Below the pieces are notes generated by a model that worked only from the letters and a program-made list of their open reading frames with translations, made no database searches and was not told where the DNA came from. Positions 9,097-18,743 of a DNA stretch of 27,197 bases are shown piece after piece; positions within the stretch are counted from its first letter, which is position 1, and every line of letters begins with the position of its first letter. The DNA comes from Apostichopus parvimensis (Eukaryota > Echinodermata > Holothuroidea > Aspidochirotida > Stichopodidae), in NCBI GenBank assembly GCA_000934455.1, contig KN888982.1, positions 34,336-61,532 on the forward strand, in the 5' to 3' direction. The position numbers and the translations under genes were made by a program.

Positions 9097-9680
9097 GAAA
9101 GTAATACAGGCTCCCATTTCACGAGACCAATTTTGTTTCGAGGGTTCGTCTACGTTTCGGTTTTCTTATTTTTAAAACTGAACGTGTGAACAAGTACCTT
9201 CACCCTTCCTGTTTCATTTTCTATACAAGGATTGCTGCTTTTAAAACTTAAAGGAACTGTCACAATTGTAACTTAGACAAAATCGACAAACTTGTTTTGA
9301 AAGTTGCATATTATATCACATTCCACTCCCCGATAGATTCCCTGACATAAATTTGCAGGACACAGACAATTTATGGAGACTAAAGCAAGTTGATTCTGCA
9401 AACTATGGAGCATGACCCAAAATTGTTTCGGTTTTCATTTATTTATCATGATCTTTATTTTCTGTAATGGTGATGGGTTTTGCAAATGCAATGCATCCAA
9501 AAAATATTTAGGCCAGTTTGATATGTGACTTGGCTGAGTGCCAATAAACACAGTTTAACATTCTTTTTTTAAGATTTATAAACAAACAACACACTGTGAA
9601 AGGGCTCAAGGTATATCTTAGCTGTTTAGGGAAGTTCTTCATCAAAGTTATTTCTATCACATATGCATGGTTGATATTGA
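9097..9680. other. Non-coding stretch
   Basis: Unique sequence with somewhat more balanced composition than its surroundings around 9100-9250. A 77-residue open frame at 9596-9829 runs over the CAACAATGATG repeat and is not supported. No splice or RNA-gene signals were recognised. Confidence 0.5.
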
Positions 9681-9748
9681 TCAACAATGACGTTCAACAA
9701 TCAACAATGATGCTCAACAACCATCAACATGAATCAACAATGATGCAT
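9680..9748 (+). repeat. Degenerate (TCAACAATGATGC)n repeat
   Basis: Four or five imperfect copies of TCAACAATGATG/CTCAACAACCATC. This is a short minisatellite of about 13-bp period. Confidence 0.7.
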
Positions 9749-9944
9749 GGTAAATATTTATGTCTTCTTTCATATCCCACAAAATCAATTTTTAATTTTC
9801 CAAGACAAATTGTTGTTAGGCGATCTTAAGTGCACGGTAATTATATATCGTAGACATAATTTAGTACCCTGGAAAATACAAGGAAATAGAATGGGGGATG
9901 AAATCAGATTCCCAACACGGTTCTGCCATATTGTGTACTATAGA

Positions 9945-10155
9945 GTTACTTTATATAATATATACATTATGTATATCATATATACAAAATTTAATATACG
10001 CATATATATATATACACATATATATATATAATATATATTCAATATAATGTATTCAATATATACAACACAATATATATTTATATACAATAAATATATATAT
10101 AATGTACATAATGTGTATACAATATATACAGCATATATAATATATAACACATATC
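9945..10155. repeat. AT microsatellite-like block (ATATAC/TATATA)
   Basis: About 210 bases of alternating A/T with interspersed C and G, containing many ATATAT and ATAC runs. Open frames on both strands (9747-10031 plus, 9938-10150 minus) read Tyr/Ile repeats and are artefacts. Such DNA melts easily and can extrude cruciforms. Confidence 0.9.
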
Positions 10156-10159
10156 ATAC

Positions 10160-10408
10160 CATTGCACCCATAGAAAGCAATGGGAAGATTCAAACTAGGT
10201 CTTGATACTGGATTTCAAAATGGAGGGGGTTAATAAGCCCCCACGGTTGTGAAGCAATATCCCACATAGGTGGGTCTCGCGGGTTCTGACACAGAAAATT
10301 TCTTAAAGTCTTACGTGTGAAATGGTGCATTAATTCCAATGCATATTGAAACTATATAATAATAATGGGCTTTAAACATACAAGGTTTTGCTAATAACTG
10401 ATTTTAAT
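10160..10408. other. Short unique non-coding stretch with small hairpins
   Basis: Two short inverted repeats are visible. CCATTGC pairs with GCAATGG near 10160-10183, and GGGGG (10225-10229) pairs with CCCCC (10238-10242) across TTAATAAG. No gene is recognised. Confidence 0.4.
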
Positions 10409-10409
10409 T

Positions 10410-10478
10410 TTGGGAGGAGTTTTGAAAAAGAGGAGGGTACACACCTCCCCTCCCTCTCCCCATCCCCCAGGCCTGGTC
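10410..10478 (+). repeat. C-rich fragment resembling 6050-6117
   Basis: It runs from an AAAAAGAGG start through a C-rich middle to CCCCCAGGCCTGG, in the same order as 6050-6117 (ending CCCCCAGGACGTGG). It is probably a second decayed copy of one dispersed element. Boundaries are uncertain. Confidence 0.4.
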
Positions 10479-10632
10479 ATGAACCCTCTAGAAAGATTGT
10501 CTTGTCTTATCTTTATGATTCATGCTAATTTAAGTGGTTGCATGGTATGTACAGTTTATGCTTTGAGTTGACAATTGTTGATTACATAATTGTGAGGGTT
10601 GTCTGTGACATTAAATCATAATAGTATAAATA

Positions 10633-10702
10633 GATTATCTACTTATCTACAATATATTATCTACTTATAATAATATATCATCTACTTATAATAATATATA
10701 GA
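10633..10702 (+). repeat. 21-22 bp tandem repeat, 3 copies
   Basis: TCTACTTAT starts at 10638, 10660 and 10681, followed by CTACAATATAT or AATAATATAT. The unit is about 21-22 bp. Confidence 0.85.
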
Positions 10703-10819
10703 CAGTAATTTTGAAGACAGTTGCCAAATTATCTTATTCTTAAATTACCGTTAGTTGCCCTTTTCACCCTCCATTCTGCAACTATAAACTACATTTTGTG
10801 GCCCCTGTTTCTGTTGCTG

Positions 10820-11515
10820 GCACCATCAGCTCAACCAATGCCATCACTAGCTCAACAGTCTCTACTAATGTCATCCCTAGTGTCAGTCTCACCCTGGAAT
10901 TAACTTCTCTCCCAAGCTCATCCCTTCTTCTAGTGTCAACTACCCCGTTTCTCAGTATCATCCCTTCTCCCAATATACACTCTCCCAAACTCACCCTTAC
11001 CCTAAAGTCACACCTATCCCAAACTCCCCCTTACCCTAAACATCACACCTCTCCTACACTCACCCTTACCCTAAACATCACACTTATCCCAAACTGACCC
11101 TTAACATCAGACCTATCCTAAAATCACCCTTACCCTAATGTCACACCTATCCCAAATTCACCCTTACCCTAAACATCACACCTATCCAAAACTCACCCTT
11201 ACCCTAACTTCACACCTATCCCAAATTCACCCTTACACTAAACATCAGACCTACCCTAAACTCACCCTTACCATAAAGTCACACCTATCCCAAACTCACC
11301 CTTACCATAAAGTCACACCTATCCCAAACTCACCCTAACGTCACACCTATCCCAAACTCACCCTAACCCTTAAGTCACACCTATCCTAAACTCACCCTTA
11401 CATTACACCTATTCCAAACTCACCCTCACAATAACCTCACACCTATCCCAAGCTCACCCTAACCCTTAAGTCACACCTATCCTAAACTCACCCTAACTGT
11501 ATCCTAAAGCTCACC
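10820..11515 (+). repeat. G-poor satellite-like array with CCCTTACCCTAA motifs
   Basis: From about 10975 the plus strand consists of degenerate repeats of CACACCTATCCCAAACTCAC followed by CCTTACCCTAAA, about 30-35 bp per unit. Deletion variants near 11330-11500 lack the CCTTA part. The flank 10820-10975 is a less regular Ser/Thr-codon-like CT-rich stretch that may be an older part of the array. G is rare on the plus strand. CCCTAA is the complement of the animal telomere hexamer TTAGGG, but here it is interrupted. Open frames at 10798-11097 and 11138-11338 read Leu-Thr-Leu-type repeats and are artefacts. Confidence 0.9.
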
Positions 11516-11629
11516 CATCTGTCCATTAAAACTCCCTCAAACTTACTCTTTCGGAATCCAAAGACTACTAAAGACTGCCATGCAGATTATACTGGTGCAC
11601 CAATCAAACATAGCTAAGGTATTATTGGG

Positions 11630-12190
11630 AGAGCTAGCTACCCATTTGAGAATCCTGTATAATCACCTGACCATGTTAGCATCAAGAAAATCTGTTAAAT
11701 TTCCATAAAATCCATCCACAACCCTCTTGTTATCCTCCACTAAGTATACAAATAAACTACTAACTGATGAGATACTGTTAGGAAATAATTGCACACACTG
11801 AATAGTAAATTATTATAAAACTTAGTGGCAGGGGTGAGGTGGGAGATTTGGGAACAAAGGATCTAGCAGCTACCTTTACTCACCTGACCATGTATGTATA
11901 CAAAGAATATGCTAGATTTGCACAAAATCAGTATTGATTTTTACCATACATCCAGCGACCACGGATATATACACACATACTATATACTTAGGTTTCATGA
12001 TATCATGCTAGATAAAACAAACAGCACAAAATTTTAGCTTGAAGTCAACACCGATTCTCTTGTATTGTGGCAGTCTCTGTGTGTGCCTTTGGAAGCAAGA
12101 GAAATCATTGATACAACCATGCATATATCCCCATCTGATCATAAATGTATCAAAAACTTATGCTAGACTTCCTTACAATTATCATGATCA
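11630..12190 (+). repeat. Three diverged repeat copies around 'CACCTGACCATG'
   Basis: Blocks near 11665, 11881 and 12130 share the order (A/C)TGACCAT, a GTATC/GCATC string, AAAAT-type A-rich DNA, then TGCTAGA(T/C)TT or TGTTAAATTT, then C(A/C)ATAAAATC-like DNA. The first two also share an upstream GCTAGCTAC or TAGCAGCTAC. Intervals are about 216 and 250 bp. Similarity is low to moderate, so this is an old tandem duplication. Confidence 0.45.
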
Positions 12191-12291
12191 ACGATTATCT
12201 CCTATTCACAACACGCAGACCATATTAGAGCTATTAAATGCTAGAAGACATCACACACAACACAAATTGTCATAATCCATGTAATGAGAGA
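12191..12291. other. Non-coding spacer
   Basis: Unique sequence between the diverged repeats and the G-rich array. Chance open frames starting here (12238-12552 and 12284-12601) read Gly-rich repeats from the G-rich array and then unrecognised sequence. Confidence 0.4.
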
Positions 12292-12343
12292 GGGGGAGGG
12301 ATGGGGGAGGGATGGGGGAGGGATGGGGGGAGGGGGAGCAGAA
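12292..12343 (+). repeat. 11-bp G-rich minisatellite (AGGGATGGGGG)n
   Basis: Exact AGGGATGGGGG units start at 12297, 12308 and 12319, bordered by AGGGGG and GGGGAGGGGG strings. The plus strand has more than four GGG-or-longer runs with 2-3 base loops, a textbook G-quadruplex-forming pattern. Confidence 0.9.
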
Positions 12344-12660
12344 ATAGGCTCAACTACAGTAGGCCAGCTCAAAGCACAACATTTTCTTCAGGAGATTCTT
12401 GGCCATCACTCCATCAAAGCCAAATTGACTCCACATTTTTCTTACTTCTGGGATATCAACATTGGAGTTTGCAAAAACGTAAGAAGACTAACAAATACAT
12501 TGTTGCACTCTTCATGGCAGGAGATATTACCATGGAAACAAGACTGCAATAATGAACGTAAGATCCGTGGTACGTACATAATACACGACGACATTCTTTG
12601 ACGACATTCTTTTACAATAAACTTGTCAGATTGTAACAAATAATTAATAACGACAAAAGC
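12344..12660. other. Non-coding stretch of higher complexity; exon-like signal not supported
   Basis: The sequence is less AT-rich than most of the window. An AACGTAAGAAG at about 12476-12486 looks like a splice donor, but neither of the two open frames upstream resembles a protein I know and no acceptor stands out. A 20-mer at 12530-12549 (CCATGGAAACAAGACTGCAA) recurs with one mismatch at 21388-21407. ACGACATTCTTT is duplicated near 12587-12613. Confidence 0.4.
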
Positions 12661-12665
12661 AAATA

Positions 12666-12712
12666 TTTAAAAAAAAATATAAATTTAAAAAAAAAAAAAA
12701 AAATTTGAAACA
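12666..12712. repeat. A-rich simple repeat
   Basis: Runs of A interrupted by TATAAATTT, ending in a run of about 17 A residues. Low-complexity DNA. There is no retroposed body upstream that I can recognise. Confidence 0.8.
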
Positions 12713-13198
12713 CTTTTTAGCCAGAGAGATAACAAATAAAACGATAGACAAAAAGGGGCGTTTTTTTTTTCCTTCTTTATTATTATTTTTTCTTAATGAC
12801 ATGTTGTGACTATCCAAATAACATAGCGAAATGAAAAGCTCAAAATGAGAAGAAAGAAAGAAAAAAATATATATATATGTATTGTCATGATTTTAGTTAG
12901 TAAAGGCCCTTACTGACATAACTGCTAGATTTTTTAATACAAAAAAGAAAAAAAGTGGACAAAGAGCAAAAGGAAAAGTCTTCATAAAGTTTGAAATATT
13001 TTGGACAAAGAATGCCAATTCGTTATTACTATTATTATAAAGTACAGTGTACAGAAGGTGGGTGGTCCTAAAGATTATATCTCCTTAATTAGATTAACGA
13101 GATTAATGAGAGGCGGGAAGATCATTTCCAAAAGTTGGGATTTGTCCACAAGAGGAGCAGCATAACTTGAAATCACGTTTAAACTAAAGTTACAACTT

Positions 13199-13425
13199 TC
13201 ACATGCTACTTAACATAGCCTGAACTATGTATCGATAATTCAAATGCTATTAATGCTACATGAACTATGTATCGATAATTCACATGCTATTAAATATCTA
13301 CCTGAACTGTGTATTGTTAATTCACACGTTATCAAAGCTACCTGAACTATATTTTGATAATTCACATAGTATTTAAAACTATCTGAACAATGTATTGATA
13401 ATTCATGTGCTTTGATAAAGCTGCC
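13199..13425 (+). repeat. 40-42 bp minisatellite, 5 copies
   Basis: TGAAC(T/A)(A/G)TGT starts at 13221, 13261, 13303, 13343 (variant) and 13384, giving intervals of 40, 42, 40 and 41 bp. Each copy continues AT(C/T)G(A/T)TAATTCACATGCTATTAA with substitutions. A partial copy precedes at about 13199. A 64-residue minus-strand frame (13240-13434) reading 'ACELSIHSS'-type repeats is an artefact of the array. Confidence 0.9.
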
Positions 13426-16400
13426 TCTGACCATGCTATTAATTGTTACTCACTTCTCTCACTGATACAGTAGATAAACTGTAAGGAAATCAGAAATTGT
13501 TCTTATTTTTTGCCTCTTAATTTCATACACGATAGCAAAATTGATATTTTATTAAAAGCTATGTTTAAGTCAAATAAAATGGTTTCACTTTTTAGGATAT
13601 GTATTTAATTATCGAATGGGGGGGGGGGGGCAAACATGATATGTTGATCTTCAGAAAGTTGAGTAGAGATGCAAAGTTAGGTGATTTATTTTTTTTTTTT
13701 TTAGAGAAAAAAAGGGTGTTTTCAAGCGAAATAGCAACATGTTAAGAGTTTTAGTAACAAAAAAAAAAACTGGATTGCACATGTAGGGAGGTACTATGCA
13801 AATTCATTGTTTTATTTTCATTACAAATTAAGCTGCTGTGCATATTGGCTTTGAAGCAATTAACTGGAAGCATCCAAGTAAGAAAAAAGAAGAAGAAGAA
13901 ATTACAAAAATTGACAAAAAGGTGGAGAGAGATGGCGGTATGCTGAAAAAAACTAGGTTGCAGTCATATTGTTACATTCTTGGACATAAAACCATTACCC
14001 TACCTGTGTACACATGAACCAACGCTGGGAATAATGAGATTATGGGATGAAGATGACCATTGACGTTAAAATGCATGATCAATGTGAAATTCACATTTTT
14101 TGTACAAGAATTTCATTACAAACATCTGTACAGTATATCATCCAGAAATTGAGTGCTGCAGGTATTAACAAACAACAGTTTGAAGGGGGCTGCATTTTCT
14201 CCCCACCAACGTTAAGCAATTTGTTAAACACGATCCATGGAAGTTATGCTAATTTTCCTGTAGTTTTCAAATGCTAAATTTCTGATCATTTCCAGACACT
14301 GGAATTCGTTAGATTACTGTAGTCATTCGCCTTCAATAGACAGGGTGATGACAAAATTGAAAATCCTCTCACATTTTCACTTAAACTACATGGATCATCT
14401 ATTTTTTTTCTTTTTCTTTTTCTTTAGGGCAGGGGGGGGGCTCTTTTTAGCAAACAGTTGGATCAAAACAAAAGGCTTCAGGCATTGTTGTCAAGAGGAT
14501 TTCGAGTTTGACATGATTTCAGAGAACAAGGAAGAAACCATATCTAAGACAAATACAGTATTTCACAAGAAATAACAATTTTTATATTTCGGAAGTCGAG
14601 AGATGAGGAAGAAGAGAAGTATTCGTGAAGGTCAAAAAGATCACTTTTTTGATGAATTTTTGGCCAAATTTAGGATCAAATCCTGATCAAAAAAGGTTTC
14701 AAATGATTACAAGAACTTGTCAAATGTACAAAGGCATAGCTGGTACATATGTCCAAGACTAATATGTATCTTACAGAATCATCTTGCATCATCGGTTTAA
14801 AGTTCGATGGAGTTTAAATCCAGGAAAACCCAATAAAACATACCCTTATACCCACACTTGAGAAGAAAACCAAATTGATGGCCATAACCATATCACATGA
14901 AGATGCTAGAAACATTAATCGGATCCACTATAAAAAAAACAACTTGAACACGACTGGAAGACGCTAACTTTCTTTCATAGAAAACCAAAATCAATACGAC
15001 AATGTTAAGGAAAAAATCGATCTAAATTGTAACTGTGTTTATTATAACTTTTACTTCTGATTATACAGCGACATGATCTGTAAATAATTAAGAACGAGAT
15101 ACAGTGAAAAAACGAAGAAAAAAATGTGTGGTCGACCCAAGATTAACAAACTGGTAGAGACGTTTTTAAAAGAAATTTTGAACATTGTTTACAATGATTT
15201 AAACAATAGACTGATCTGAAATACTTACAAACTCTCTTTGCTTTATTATTATTGAACATAAAACGCATTTTATAATCATAACAAATGATAAAGAAACCAA
15301 TTTTATTTTCATACAGGAATTCATGACAACAATTATGTTTAAGCCTAAAACCACGTTAAAAAATCATACACAAAGTAGATTATAGGTAACATGATCTGCT
15401 TAGGAAAAAAAAAACACTTTTGGAAGAGCGATTTTAACAGGGGGCTGTTTTTGAGCAAAGGAAACCGAAATTATTATTCACTGTACATATTAGGTTTGAT
15501 GGAAATCAGATCCATGTAGATACAGTAGCACAAAACTTTCTAAAAGTTTGTTCTGAAATTTGAAGCGAATTAATTTCATCCGTTCCAGTCGAGATCTACT
15601 CAGAATTTAAAACATTACTACAGGCCTGTCACGTACGCTGACTGACCGACCATTAAGCGACAACATTGCCGAAAAGTCACAGACTTTTCATAAATTTGAA
15701 TTCCAAATGCGTACGTACATTGAATTCAATTTTGCGAGTTGATGTTTTGTCCATTTTTGATTTCGTTTTCAGACAAAAGAACCTAAGCAATTCTGACGCT
15801 AACATGATAACTCTGAAAATTTCTTGAAGAAATGAAAGCATATTTCTCACTTCTTTTCTCAAAATGCCCCTATTAATAAATCTATCAACCTCAGTAGAGT
15901 ACAAAAAAAGTAAAAAAAAAAAACAAAAAAACACAAGACAAAAATGACACACACACACAAGTACAATAATCAGCCCTTTGGTTCCAACCATGAGTTTATA
16001 ACACTTAATATTACTTAGTTCATAGGTACATGAAAGAAAACCCACAAGCATTGTATCGTTCAAATAAATGACATTTTTTACCTCAACATTTTACGAATTA
16101 TCGTCTGGCATGTACGAGTCGGAATTGATCAATTTTTCGCAACCATGATTTTCTGTAGCAAATATCACCGAGTACTGCACCCTACAGTGATTTAATTATA
16201 TATGCTTAGAATAAACACAATCTTAGTCAACAACCACCCTTTTGGTGTTTGGATCTGCTATACAGACTTATCTTCACACACTGAACCCTACGTTTTGTGC
16301 AAGCAGAATGGAAAGTTGTTATGTGCGTAATCGATTAATATTAATGAGTGCAAAGTTACATCAAAATTAGCCACTGTACATGTGAATGAAAGCACACCCA

Positions 16401-16900
16401 AAAAAAAAATCAATCAACATTTGGTTTCATTTATGAACAATTGTTCTGAGTGTAGGCAAGGATGATTCATAATAATTTTTGAGAGAAAAACTACGCATTT
16501 ATCTTTGGCTCGACTAATGATCATCTTCGCTGAATTTTTGCTCGTAAAAATAAGTGAATCAAAACCATTGTTGATGTATTAATGCACTGGAGTTTTATTT
16601 ACCCTGCCAATTACATTCAAAACTATTGAAAAACAGATTTCAAACTAGACTTAGAAAAGAAAGCTATACACACTATGTCTATTCCCTTAATTCATTTTTT
16701 CATGTCTGCCTTTTTGTCAGGTGAACAAATACATACATGTACTGCCATAACAATTACATGGTAGGATGTGATACTGACATGTACTGCAGAGCGCAGCCTA
16801 TACTTTATACAGTACTATAACCTCAGGAATTTAGAGGAAGAACTAAGAAATAGCACTGAGGTATATCACTTGTATGTATAAACTTTGAAGGAAAATGTTA
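13426..16900. other. Long unique non-coding stretch
   Basis: No tandem repeat longer than a homopolymer or short simple repeat is seen: a G13 run at 13618-13630, a (GAA)n near 13882-13899, a pyrimidine tract then G9 at 14402-14440, and an A-rich tract at 15901-15960. Open frames at 14047-14277, 14345-14575 and 15677-16063 are short, have homopolymer-derived Phe or Gly runs in two cases, and match no family I recognise. This and the following unique part are the most likely places for intronic or regulatory sequence. Confidence 0.5.
13618..13630 (+). repeat. Poly-G run (G13)
   Basis: Thirteen consecutive G residues on the plus strand, preceded by CGAAT and followed by CAAAC. It is the longest of six plus-strand G runs of at least nine bases. 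Confidence 0.95.
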
Positions 16901-16913
16901 ATGCTTTGATGTT

Positions 16914-16926
16914 GTTGCTAAGCAAC
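16914..16926. promoter_or_regulatory. RFX X-box-like palindrome
   Basis: GTTGCTAAGCAAC is a perfect inverted repeat of GTTGCT around one A. Known: RFX factors bind GTTGCC/T half sites arranged as inverted repeats with a short spacer, often at ciliary genes in animals. The match is good, but a 13-bp palindrome can arise by chance and no promoter or gene is visible nearby. Confidence 0.35.
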
Positions 16927-16960
16927 CTTCAGTCTACAAGACTATGGTTCATTTGTTATC

Positions 16961-16978
16961 TGTGTGTGTGTGTGTGTA
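16961..16978 (+). repeat. (TG)n microsatellite
   Basis: Nine TG dinucleotides (16961-16978). Confidence 0.95.
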
Positions 16979-17083
16979 TCCTGGAACAGTGGGTGGTGAT
17001 ACACAGTGAGTCATTGCAGTTGTAAAAGACTACATGTTTTTGGGTATTTTATTGGTGTATGTTTACATTCTGTGGATTGAGTT

Positions 17084-17097
17084 AGGGTCAGAGGTCA
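17084..17097 (+). promoter_or_regulatory. DR1-like nuclear receptor site
   Basis: AGGGTCAGAGGTCA consists of two RGGTCA-like half sites spaced by one base, close to the DR1 consensus bound by HNF4/RXR-type receptors. There is no neighbouring gene to support function. Confidence 0.25.
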
Positions 17098-18640
17098 TAC
17101 CTTTGACAACTTGAGGTGTTCAAGGACAAAGCAGGTGGTAGAGGAATGTGGGAATTTAGTTTGTCAAATAAGCCTGCTTACATGTCCTTTCGATATGAGG
17201 GCATGAGCATATAGGCTACTATATCACTGGGGAAATCATTAGCACAGGCAAGCGGTTCTAAAACAGCCTCCTCATCTATATAGCCTTCTGCAGCAGATCA
17301 AAGTTGAGCAAATGTTTTGACAAATCTGCTGATTCTCCCCCTTCTTCTTTCCAAATTTTGTTTCTAATCTATTTGTTTTTCCAAAGTTTGTTAGGTAAAA
17401 TGTATCCAAAGTTCTATTTTGCAGCAAACAAAAATTTAAAAGATACAACAAGGAGCTAAAATTAATGAACAGTAAGTCAGTTCAGAAACTTTTGGTGGCT
17501 AATATTCTTTCGGAAACAATACCACTAAAAATCCTATAACCAGCACTCTTTCAATTCAGCTATTTTTGCACATTTTTTTGAGGAGGATTGTGTGAAAATC
17601 AGTCGGAAAATTTTCCGAAGAGATTATTAATTAAAACGGAATCCAGAGTTTTCGGAATGCGACCGTTTTGAGAAAAAATATTGATTATAGTTACGGAACG
17701 GGATTTTTTTCTCTTTTTTTGGAACAGAAAAATATTGCATTTCACAGAACACCATGTTTACAAAAGATCATTATTCCCATTCATAGATGCCATTATTTTA
17801 CCAACAATTACTATACATAGTCTAACAATGGTTTGTAAATATTAATTGTTTTTAAAACATCCTGACATTCATTTCAATCACTGAAGGAAAAAACCAGAGG
17901 AATTAAATTACAAGAATGTACACAAACAAACAGTCGAACTTATGCAAATTGATGAAGCTTTTTTGGAGTTTAATTCTTCCAAACGTGATACCGTTTTAAC
18001 TTGGCAAGAAAAAAAGAAGAAAAAAATAAACCCAAAGAAGACAATATGGCTTAATAACGTTACATCATGAACCCTGAGAGCATATAAACCAAATGGACTC
18101 TTTCATGAATATGCATTTCTTTTGAGGATAAAGAAATGGAGGTAAAACATACAGATTATTTGTTAATACAATACTACATAAAGTACATAGACATATTGAT
18201 CACAAATAAGCCAGTAATTAACATATTAATGCATATGGATTTTAATAACCTGTTAGTTAGCTACATAATGCAAGCTAATTACAAGGTCAACACATTCCAA
18301 TGGATTGACTTTTAATACCAACTGTATTTACCTACTATTGTAACATATGATGTGATACTTGTAATGTCCACCCCGAGTGAAAATACTGTGTGGGTGCCAA
18401 AAAATGAAGGAAAAAAACACAAACAAAGGCAATGTTCTTAGTAATGAGTAAAATTAACATAACTATATATAATATATTGCATATTCATGAGATGATATCA
18501 AGCTCAAGAAAGTAACAGAAAATGGGGGAGGGGTTGATGGGGTGGGGAGATGGGATGCTTGATATGTTAAGTGCAGTTTAAGAGCGTTGAACTGGACAAC
18601 TTTTAGTGAGAGCTTGGAAAATGTAGGCGATAAAGTTTAA
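17098..18640. other. Unique non-coding stretch
   Basis: No repeat array and no supported coding frame. It contains the 16-bp palindrome at 17603-17618 with clustered CGGAA strings, and a purine-rich patch near 18522-18556. Confidence 0.5.
17603..17618. other. 16-bp perfect palindrome TCGGAAAATTTTCCGA
   Basis: A perfect inverted repeat with no spacer. Further CGGAA strings lie at about 17509, 17635, 17656 and 17694, so the core motif is locally enriched. It may be a protein-binding site cluster or chance. Confidence 0.4.
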
Positions 18641-18647
18641 ATTTACA

Positions 18648-18743
18648 TTTTTTTTGGGGGGGGGGGTGTAGGGAGGGAATAAATGTGCTGTTACTTCCTT
18701 GGCTGACCTATTCAAGAAAGGAACACCCCCTCCTAAAAAAAAA
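18648..18743. repeat. Foldback (imperfect inverted repeat), 96 bp
   Basis: The outer left arm is T8 then G11 then TG (18648-18668). It pairs with CACCCCCTCCTAAAAAAAAA (18724-18743), with a few mismatches. An inner pair, GTTACTTCCTTG (18690-18701) with CAAGAAAGGAAC (18713-18724), matches 10 of 12 with an 11-base loop. Together they form a two-part hairpin with a bulge on the left. It may be a small MITE or relic; no clear target duplication was seen. The 89-residue minus-strand frame at 18578-18847 merely reads through it. Confidence 0.5.

Noticed and set aside
8694..9104. 136-residue plus-strand frame
   Set aside because: It begins in the 17-bp minisatellite and ends in T-rich simple repeats (Phe/Lys/Ser runs). 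The short unique middle has no recognisable motif.
10798..11338. Ser/Thr/Pro/Leu-rich frames that might look like a mucin-type exon
   Set aside because: The repeat continues past stops with indels that are not multiples of three, and the minus strand is open too. This is non-coding satellite behaviour.
12362..12486. Possible exon ending at AAC/GTAAGAAG
   Set aside because: Good donor-like string, but two frames are open, neither resembles a known protein, and no acceptor with a pyrimidine tract lies upstream (only the G-rich array).
14345..14575. Pyrimidine tract followed by AG, like a splice acceptor before a 76-residue frame
   Set aside because: The tract is a simple (TTTTTC)n repeat next to a G9 run, and the following frame has no recognisable domain.
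15677..16063. 128-residue minus-strand open frame in unique DNA
   Set aside because: Contains a Cys/Phe/Leu run from an A-rich tract on the plus strand and no recognisable domain or splice context. Protein homology search would settle it.
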